A program made the position numbers and the translations under genes. From the NCBI RefSeq assembly GCF_000250875.1, contig NZ_JH604851.1:2798-9551 (forward strand): DNA of 6,754 nucleotides, in the 5' to 3' direction. This DNA comes from Sutterella parvirubra YIT 11816. GTDB taxonomy: Bacteria > Pseudomonadota > Gammaproteobacteria > Burkholderiales > Burkholderiaceae_F. Every line of letters starts with the position of its first letter. The first letter of the stretch is position 1. The notes beneath the pieces were generated by a model. It did not search any database. It saw nothing but the letters and a program-made list of their open reading frames with translations, and was not told where the DNA came from. Below, in pieces: positions 1 through 4,709 of this stretch.

Positions 1-685
1 CGGCGTAGCCGGGCTCGACCGAGCGCGCGAGCACCACGCCGTCGATGGGCGAGGCGATCATCGCCTTCCCGAGGTCCGTTTCCGCCGTGTCGAGCGTCGC
101 TTCCGCATCGGCGATCGACGCGCGGGAAACTTCCACCGAGGCGCGCGCCGTTTCGACGGACGCTTCCTGCTGGTCGAGTTCGGCGCGGGTCGGCATGCGG
201 CCTTCCGAGATGCGGTTCAGCTCCTTCAGACGGTCGTAGCGGAGCTTCGCTTCGTTCAACGTCGCTTCGGATTCCTTGAGCTGCGCCTTGGCGCTCGTCA
301 GCGCGGCCTTCGCGCTCGAGACCTTCGCCTCCAAGTTGCGCGTGTCGAGCTCGATCAGCGTCTGCCCGGTCTTCACCTCGTCGTTCACGTCGACGTTCAC
401 CTTGCGGACGATCCCGGAGAGCTCCGACCCCAAGGTCACGGTGCGCATCGGGTTCAAGGTCCCGTCGGCCGAGACCGTCACCGAAATCGGACCGCGCTCC
501 ACCACCTGCGTCACGTAGCTCACGGCATTGGGGTCCGGGCGCGTCGACATCCACGCGTAGACGCCTCCGCCCACGAGGGCGACGGCGCAGCCCCAGATCA
601 GGGTGCGGACATACCAGGGACGGCGGTTCCCGTCATCCAAGAGCACGCGGGCGCTCTTCTTCTGTTCGTTCTTCTGTTCGGTCAT
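1..685 (-). CDS. MacA-like periplasmic adaptor (membrane fusion protein) of a tripartite efflux system, 3' end missing
   Basis: Only the first 228 codons are present; the reading frame continues past the left edge. The product should bridge an inner membrane pump to the outer membrane channel encoded just upstream. A cytoplasmic, Lys/Gln-rich N-terminus (1-27) leads to one membrane anchor (about 28-46), then a first lipoyl-like half (about 86-114, with S90-G91-I92-V93 and ending L113-D114), a long Ala/Glu-rich alpha-helical hairpin (about 117-205), and the returning lipoyl half with S212-P-I-D-G-V-V-L219 followed by V223-E-P-G226. This last motif is typical of HlyD/MacA adaptors, especially those paired with MacB-type ABC pumps; an RND partner cannot be excluded. 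The ATG follows the upstream stop by 6 bp, and an AGAGG Shine-Dalgarno overlaps the end of that gene, so the two are surely one operon. A 12-bp tandem duplication lies just inside the start. Confidence 0.9.
   Translation of the reverse strand, partial: MTEQKNEQKKSARVLLDDGNRRPWYVRTLIWGCAVALVGGGVYAWMSTRPDPNAVSYVTQVVERGPISVTVSADGTLNPMRTVTLGSELSGIVRKVNVDVNDEVKTGQTLIELDTRNLEAKVSSAKAALTSAKAQLKESEATLNEAKLRYDRLKELNRISEGRMPTRAELDQQEASVETARASVEVSRASIADAEATLDTAETDLGKAMIASPIDGVVLARSVEPGYA
657..680 (-). repeat. Perfect 12-bp tandem duplication at the start of the adaptor gene
   Basis: TTCTTCTGTTCG occurs twice head to tail on the plus strand (657-668 and 669-680) with no mismatch. Read on the coding strand it spans adaptor codons 2-10 and makes a repeated Glu-Gln-Lys-(Asn/Lys) unit in the cytoplasmic N-terminal tail. 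The unit is a multiple of three, so gain or loss of a copy would keep the frame. Confidence 0.8.
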
Positions 686-691
686 GACGGA

Positions 692-2155
692 TTACCTCTG
701 TTCAGTCTCTTCAGCCCCTTCGGGCGCCTCCAGGGCGACGGTCGCCGCGGTCCCTTCGGGGACCGCATCGAAGGCCCAGGCGCCGCCCAGCGCGCGGTAG
801 AGCACGACGTACTGATTGGCGCGCTCCGCCTGGTTCGAAAGGAGCGACTCCTCGGCGGACAACCGCGAGCGTTCCGTGGAGAGCAGCATCGTGTAGTCGC
901 CGATGCCGGATTCGTATTCAAGTCGGGCCAGCAGCGCGGCGGTGCGCGCGTGGCGAAGCGCCACTTCGAGGTCGCCCGAACGGCGTTCGGCGCTCGAAAT
1001 CCCCGCCAACGCGTTGTCGGTCTCTTCGAGCGCGGTCAAAAGCGTCGCCACGTAGTCCGAGCGCGCGCGGTCGAGTTCCGCGGCGGCGGTTTCTTCCGCG
1101 GCCATCAGGCTCCCCCAGTTGAGGACGGGAAGCGAGAGCGCCGCCGCCAAACCGGCGACGCCCGTGCCGGAGGCACCGAGCGCCCCGATCGTCCCTGCGG
1201 CCGTCCCGATGTTCCCGGTGAGCTTCAGGGTGGGGAAGAAGTCGCTCTTGGCGCTCTTCAATCGAAGCACCTTCGCTTCCAGGGTCGCCAGCGCCGAACC
1301 CACGTCCGCGCGGCGCATGATCGTCTCGGCCGGGATCGAGACCGCGGCGCCCTCGGGCGGGACGGGAATCGCGGCTTCTTCGCCGAGATTCAGTTCGTCG
1401 ACGGGCATCGCGGTGAGCCGCGCGATCGCGTTCCGGTACTCCTGAATCGAGCGTTCGATTTCGGGGACGCGGGCGCGGGCGTTCGCCCACTGCGTGCGGG
1501 CGTCTTCGGCTTCAGAAGCCGTGCCGGTCCCGGCCTGGTACTGCCATTCGGCGACGCGGGCGGTCTCGGCGTAGTTCTGGATGCTCTGCATCACGACCTG
1601 GCGCTGCGCCAAGGCCGCGCGCAGGTTGACGTAGGCCTGCGCGGTCTGCGCGGCGACGAGCTCGCGGGTGCTCTCCAGCGTGAGACCGCTCGCCAGGGCT
1701 TCCGCTTCGGCCGCGTCACGCTGCTGGTATTCGCTCCCGGCGAGGTTCAACGTCCACGCGCCCGAGAGGTCCGCACCGTAGTCGGTCGTGGTGTGCCCGC
1801 CCGAGCGCTGACGGTTCCCGGAGCCGCCCAACGCGGCGGTGGGCCAGAGGATGCTGTTCGCGTTCATGACGCTCGCGCGCGCCGCACGCAGATTCGCGAC
1901 GGCCGAGAGCACGTCGGTGTTGGCGGCGCGGGCGCGCTCGACGAGGCGCGAGAGCGTCGGATCCTGCCAGCGCGTCCAGAAGTCGCGGAAGACTTCGCTT
2001 TCCCCGGCGGGGAGCGCGTCGGTCGACCACGAAGCGGGCGTCACGTCGGCGGCGAGCCGCGCCGTGTCCGGCGCGACGACGGCGCAGCCCGCGAGCATCG
2101 CGAGCGAAGCCGCCATGACGGCGAGGCCGATGGGCCGGAATGTTGTCTTGATCAT
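692..2155 (-). CDS. Outer membrane efflux lipoprotein, TolC/NodT family
   Basis: Encodes 487 residues, the usual size for the NodT-type outer membrane factors that form the exit duct of tripartite efflux pumps. The signal peptide ends in a lipobox, L21-A-G-C24, so the mature protein should be lipidated at Cys24. Family landmarks follow in order: W63-x-D-P66-x-L68 before the first helix, R281-R-A-D-V285 at the start of the second repeat, F307-P-T-L310 leading into a beta strand, a P-V-L-N-W-G stretch, and Y453-R-A-L-G-G458-A-W near the end, then an acidic tail of about 27 residues. The same frame is open to an ATG at 2221, but that adds 22 residues before a normal signal peptide; I prefer 2155 although neither start has a clear Shine-Dalgarno. 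It is the first gene of the operon, with the adaptor directly behind it. Confidence 0.93.
   Translation of the reverse strand: MIKTTFRPIGLAVMAASLAMLAGCAVVAPDTARLAADVTPASWSTDALPAGESEVFRDFWTRWQDPTLSRLVERARAANTDVLSAVANLRAARASVMNANSILWPTAALGGSGNRQRSGGHTTTDYGADLSGAWTLNLAGSEYQQRDAAEAEALASGLTLESTRELVAAQTAQAYVNLRAALAQRQVVMQSIQNYAETARVAEWQYQAGTGTASEAEDARTQWANARARVPEIERSIQEYRNAIARLTAMPVDELNLGEEAAIPVPPEGAAVSIPAETIMRRADVGSALATLEAKVLRLKSAKSDFFPTLKLTGNIGTAAGTIGALGASGTGVAGLAAALSLPVLNWGSLMAAEETAAAELDRARSDYVATLLTALEETDNALAGISSAERRSGDLEVALRHARTAALLARLEYESGIGDYTMLLSTERSRLSAEESLLSNQAERANQYVVLYRALGGAWAFDAVPEGTAATVALEAPEGAEETEQR
695..699 (-). promoter_or_regulatory. Shine-Dalgarno of the adaptor gene
   Basis: AGAGG on the minus strand lies 9 nt before the adaptor ATG and abuts the TAA stop of the outer membrane factor gene. 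This supports the adaptor start at 685 and suggests translational coupling. Confidence 0.7.
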
Positions 2156-2316
2156 CTTCGGTGTTCGGGGGTTCGTGAGGGCGCCCGCGCGAGGGGGCGG
2201 CCCGGATCGTTTCAAGGTCATTGTGCACCGCGCTTTGCGGGGCCCGCGTTAATTCGGCTCAGCCTCTGTTAAAAAAGTTTAGCGGCCCGACATTCTAGGG
2301 ATTTCAAGGCGTCGAA

Positions 2317-2325
2317 TGATAAAAT
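2317..2325 (+). promoter_or_regulatory. Extended -10 promoter element of the response regulator operon
   Basis: TGATAAAAT matches the extended -10 consensus TGnTATAAT with one mismatch. No good -35 box lies at normal spacing, as is common for extended -10 promoters or those needing an activator. Transcription would start near 2332, giving a leader of about 47 nt before the ATG at 2379. Confidence 0.45.
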
Positions 2326-2351
2326 GACATCCGATTCCCAAGGATTTTCAA

Positions 2352-2367
2352 GCCCGAAAAACCGGGC
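2352..2367 (+). other. Small hairpin in the leader of the response regulator gene
   Basis: GCCCG (2352-2356) pairs with CGGGC (2363-2367) around an AAAAAC loop. It ends 11 nt before the start codon, close to where the ribosome would bind, and the gene has only a weak Shine-Dalgarno. No T tract follows, so it is not a terminator. Five base pairs may be chance. Confidence 0.3.
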
Positions 2368-2378
2368 ACGGACGCCTC

Positions 2379-3086
2379 ATGCACACCGCTCCCAAACGCA
2401 TCCTCATCATCGACGATGACGGCGCACTCACCGACCTTCTGACCGACTACCTCAACATGGAAGGTTTCTCCGCCACGTCCGCCAACAACGGACCCGACGG
2501 CCTGAAGCGTCTCGAAGACGAGACGTTCGACCTCGTCGTTCTCGACGTGATGATGCCGGGGATGAGCGGCGTGGAGGTTTTGAAGGAAATCCGCGCCAAG
2601 GGCCAGCTCCCCGTCCTGATGCTCACCGCCAAGGGCGACCCGATCGACCGCATCGTGGGGTTGGAATTGGGCGCCGACGACTACGTACCGAAGCCCTGCC
2701 CGCCGCGCGAGCTGCTCGCGCGCATCAACGCGATCCTGCGCCGCACGGCGCAGTCCGAATCGAGCGTCGCGCCCATCACGGTGGGCGACCTCGTCGTGAA
2801 ACCCTCCTCGCGCACGGCGATGGGGTTGGGCAAGCCCATCGAATTGACGAGCACCGAGTTTTCGCTCCTTGAGCTCCTTGCGCGCCAAGCGGGCAAGCCC
2901 GTTCCGAAGGACGAAATCTACGCCAAGGTTCTCGGCCGCCAGATGGGTCCCTACGACCGCGCGATCGACGTGCACGTCTCGGCCGTGCGCCACAAGATCG
3001 CCGCCGTCCTCGGCAAGACCGTTCTGATCGAGAGCATCCGCGGGGTGGGCTACCAGCTCGTCCACCGCCCCGAAGAGCCCGCCTGA
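2379..3086 (+). CDS. OmpR/PhoB-family response regulator, CpxR-like
   Basis: A 235-residue transcription factor of normal family length. The receiver domain (about 6-120) has the acidic pair D12-D13, phosphoacceptor D56 in L-D-V-M-M-P, switch residue T83, aromatic Y102 and conserved K105 in the D-D-Y-V-P-K-P segment. The stretch from L-T-A-K-G through L-G-A-D-D-Y-V-P-K-P to A-I-L-R-R closely resembles CpxR. The C-terminal winged helix (about 135-230) has L156-T-S-T-E-F161, a recognition helix around D193-R-A-I-D-V-H-V-S-A-V-R204, and wing motif G222-V-G-Y-Q. It should be phosphorylated by the kinase encoded 16 bp downstream and bind tandem DNA sites. Its position opposite an efflux operon suggests that operon as a target. 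I give no gene symbol because several CpxR-like paralogues occur in proteobacteria. Confidence 0.96.
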   Translation: MHTAPKRILIIDDDGALTDLLTDYLNMEGFSATSANNGPDGLKRLEDETFDLVVLDVMMPGMSGVEVLKEIRAKGQLPVLMLTAKGDPIDRIVGLELGADDYVPKPCPPRELLARINAILRRTAQSESSVAPITVGDLVVKPSSRTAMGLGKPIELTSTEFSLLELLARQAGKPVPKDEIYAKVLGRQMGPYDRAIDVHVSAVRHKIAAVLGKTVLIESIRGVGYQLVHRPEEPA

Positions 3087-3102
3087 TCCCCCGTCGACGG
3101 CC

Positions 3103-4500
3103 ATGCGCTGGCGTTTCCCGATCAACAGCTTCTTCTGGCGGATCTTCGCGGGTCTTCTCGCCGTGATCATCGCCACGGGCGTCTTCGTCTGGATCTACTC
3201 CTGGGTCGTGCAGTCGCGCGAGGAAGGCGTGGGCACGATCGACTGGCGCCGCAGCGCCCAGAAGGCCGTGGAGAGCGCGCTCATCGTCCACCGCTACGGC
3301 GGGCGCGAGCAGCTGGAGCGGTGGCTCCGAAGCCCCGTCAACAGCGACCCGATCGTCTACGTGCTGGGCCGCAACGGGGTGGAACTCTCGGGGCGCAAGG
3401 TTCCCGAGCCCGCCATCGAGATGCTCGCCGACCTCCGTCAGGGGCGTCTTCCCCCGCAGGCGATGGGGATGCACGGCCGCATGCGGAACCGCTCGATCAC
3501 GGAAATCGAGATCGATGGCCACCCCTACATCGTCTTCGCCACGCGCACGGACCCGAGGCTCGTGCGCATCGACCCCGTGCCCTTCAACCCGCGCTACCCG
3601 GCGGACGTCGCCGTCGCGGCGGGGCTCATCATCACGCTGCTCGTCGCGTACGTCCTGGCCCTCTACTACACGCGGCCGCTCCGGCGGCTCGACCGCGCCA
3701 TGCAGCGCTTCGCCCAGGGCGAACTCTCCACCCGCGTCTCGGGCGACATCGGGACGACGGACCGCGAAATCGCCTCGCTCGCGGAGGTCTTCGACCGGAT
3801 GGCCGAGCGCATCGAGCAGTTGGTCAACCGTCAGCGACGGCTCTTTCACGACGTGAGCCATGAGGTGAGGAGTCCGCTCGCCCGCATCGAGGTGGCGCTG
3901 GAACTCGCTCGGCGCGACCCGGCCCGCGTGCCCGCGAGCCTCGACCGCATCGAAAAGGAAGTGGGCGCCGTCGACCAACTGATCGACGGGCTGCTCACGT
4001 ACGCGCGTCTCGACGCGGGGGAAGAACTTCCCCTGGAGCGCATCGAACTGCGGGCCCTTCTGGACGACATCCGCGAGACGGCCGAATACGAAGCGCAGAA
4101 GCGCAGCATCGGCGTGACGCTCACGATCGACCCGTCGCTGGAGAACGTCTTCCTCAAGGCGGACCTCTCGTCGCTCCCGCGCGCCTTCGACAATTTCCTG
4201 CGGAACGCCATCCGCTACACGCCCGAGGGCGGCTCGATCGAACTTCGTGCGGAGCCCGCGGCCCCCGGCACCTTCGAGATCCTCTGCGTCGACCAGGGGC
4301 CCGGCATCCCGGCGGAAGAATTGGAGCAGGTCTTCAGCCCCTTCGTGCGCGGCACGCGCGAAGCGACCGGCACCGGGTTCGGCCTGGGCCTCGCGATCGC
4401 GCGGCGCATCATCAAGCTCCACGGCGGGAGCGTCCGGGCGGAAAACCGCACCGACCGCTCGGGGCTCATCGTGCGCACGACGCTCCCCACGGCGCGCTGA
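3103..4500 (+). CDS. Membrane sensor histidine kinase, CpxA-like
   Basis: A 465-residue inner membrane kinase partnered with the preceding regulator. Transmembrane helix 1 (about 14-36) and helix 2 (about 168-189) bracket a periplasmic sensor domain of about 130 residues. A HAMP linker (about 190-243) follows. The dimerisation domain carries phosphoacceptor H253 in S-H-E-V-R-S-P-L, a mild variant of the usual S-H-E-L-R-T-P-L. The ATPase domain is complete: N box N364/N368, G1 box D397-x-G399-x-G401, F box F411-S-P-F414, G2 box G423-T-G-F-G-L-G429. The Q-R-R-L-F-H-D-V-S-H context is like CpxA. The signal is unknown; the periplasmic domain contains a Met/His patch, M121-G-M-H-G-R-M127. The ATG is 16 bp after the regulator stop with only a weak GACGG ahead of it, so coupling to upstream translation is likely. 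Confidence 0.96.
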   Translation: MRWRFPINSFFWRIFAGLLAVIIATGVFVWIYSWVVQSREEGVGTIDWRRSAQKAVESALIVHRYGGREQLERWLRSPVNSDPIVYVLGRNGVELSGRKVPEPAIEMLADLRQGRLPPQAMGMHGRMRNRSITEIEIDGHPYIVFATRTDPRLVRIDPVPFNPRYPADVAVAAGLIITLLVAYVLALYYTRPLRRLDRAMQRFAQGELSTRVSGDIGTTDREIASLAEVFDRMAERIEQLVNRQRRLFHDVSHEVRSPLARIEVALELARRDPARVPASLDRIEKEVGAVDQLIDGLLTYARLDAGEELPLERIELRALLDDIRETAEYEAQKRSIGVTLTIDPSLENVFLKADLSSLPRAFDNFLRNAIRYTPEGGSIELRAEPAAPGTFEILCVDQGPGIPAEELEQVFSPFVRGTREATGTGFGLGLAIARRIIKLHGGSVRAENRTDRSGLIVRTTLPTAR

Positions 4501-4527
4501 GCGCCGGCATCCCGACCCCGAAACGAC

Positions 4528-4564
4528 GTTGCCCGCGAGGAATCGCGGGCAACTTTTCAATTTT
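4528..4564 (+). terminator. Intrinsic terminator of the two-component operon
   Basis: GTTGCCCGCGA (4528-4538) and TCGCGGGCAAC (4543-4553) form a perfect 11-bp stem closed by GGAA, a GNRA-type tetraloop. TTTT follows at once (4554-4557) and again at 4561-4564. It starts 28 bp after the kinase stop codon and separates this operon from the EF-G-like gene. Confidence 0.93.
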
Positions 4565-4566
4565 CG

Positions 4567-4587
4567 CGCTTTTCGGCCGCAAAAGCG
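4567..4587. repeat. Inverted repeat just after the terminator
   Basis: CGCTTTT (4567-4573) and AAAAGCG (4581-4587) are perfect 7-bp complements around CGGCCGC. No T run follows on either strand, so it is not a second classical terminator. It could be an operator, a processing signal or chance. Confidence 0.4.
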
Positions 4588-4631
4588 AGTCCCCGCGCAC
4601 AACTCTTCAACCCGCGTCAAGTCGAGGGAGA

Positions 4632-4660
4632 TCCCCTCCGCAGGCGCGGAGTCCCGGGGA
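4632..4660 (+). other. Predicted stem-loop in the leader of the EF-G-like gene
   Basis: TCCCCTCCGC (4632-4641) pairs with GCGGA (4646-4650) and then GGGGA (4656-4660), giving ten pairs interrupted by a five-base bulge (4651-4655) and closed by an AGGC loop. Such a strong structure within about 80 nt of a start codon could matter if the transcript begins upstream of it. The start site is unknown because I see no convincing promoter between 4565 and 4700. Confidence 0.4.
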
Positions 4661-4666
4661 GCAGAA

Positions 4667-4693
4667 TGGTCGAACCTATCCCGAATTCGACCA
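4667..4693. repeat. 8-bp inverted repeat directly upstream of the EF-G-like ribosome binding site
   Basis: TGGTCGAA (4667-4674) and TTCGACCA (4686-4693) are exact reverse complements separated by 11 bp. The half-site centres are 19 bp apart, close to two helical turns, which fits a dimeric repressor or activator. As RNA it would fold into a hairpin ending about 4 nt before the Shine-Dalgarno. I recognise no known operator. Confidence 0.55.
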
Positions 4694-4695
4694 AA

Positions 4696-4702
4696 AAGGG
4701 GA
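4696..4702 (+). promoter_or_regulatory. Shine-Dalgarno of the EF-G-like gene
   Basis: AAGGGGA lies 7 nt before the ATG at 4710. It is the strongest ribosome binding site in the window and fixes the start of the gene. Confidence 0.8.
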
Positions 4703-4709
4703 ACTCACC

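Larger units (their letters stand above)
2156..2378. promoter_or_regulatory. Divergent control region between the efflux operon and the two-component operon
   Basis: This 223-bp gap separates two oppositely transcribed operons and must hold the promoters of both. Its centre (about 2248-2330) is clearly richer in A/T than the flanking genes. It contains GTTAA at 2248-2252 and 2268-2272 (starts exactly 20 bp apart) plus GTTTA at 2277-2281, and a rightward extended -10 element. For the leftward promoter I see only weak candidates: TTGAAA (2307-2302 on the minus strand) with TAAACT 20 bp on, or an isolated TAGAAT (2297-2292). Control of both operons by the adjacent response regulator is inferred from the arrangement. 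Confidence 0.5.

Noticed and set aside
2156..2221. N-terminal extension of the outer membrane factor as real protein sequence
   Set aside because: It would place 22 Pro/Arg-rich residues before a complete lipoprotein signal peptide, which is atypical for the family.
950..2272. 440-codon open frame on the plus strand opposite the outer membrane factor
   Set aside because: It is antisense to a well supported NodT-family gene, is Arg/Gly-rich and has no domain or ribosome binding site.
2304..3176. 290-codon open frame on the minus strand opposite the response regulator
   Set aside because: It overlaps a highly conserved regulator and the divergent promoter; the translation has no family features.
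4528..4564. Terminator read as bidirectional
   Set aside because: The stem is symmetric, but on the minus strand it is followed by GTCGTTTCGG, not a T run, and no minus-strand gene ends here.
2776..4620. 614-codon open frame on the minus strand opposite the regulator and kinase
   Set aside because: It crosses two real genes, the intergenic gap and the terminator, and its product is Arg/Glu/Asp-rich without motifs. It is a composition artefact.
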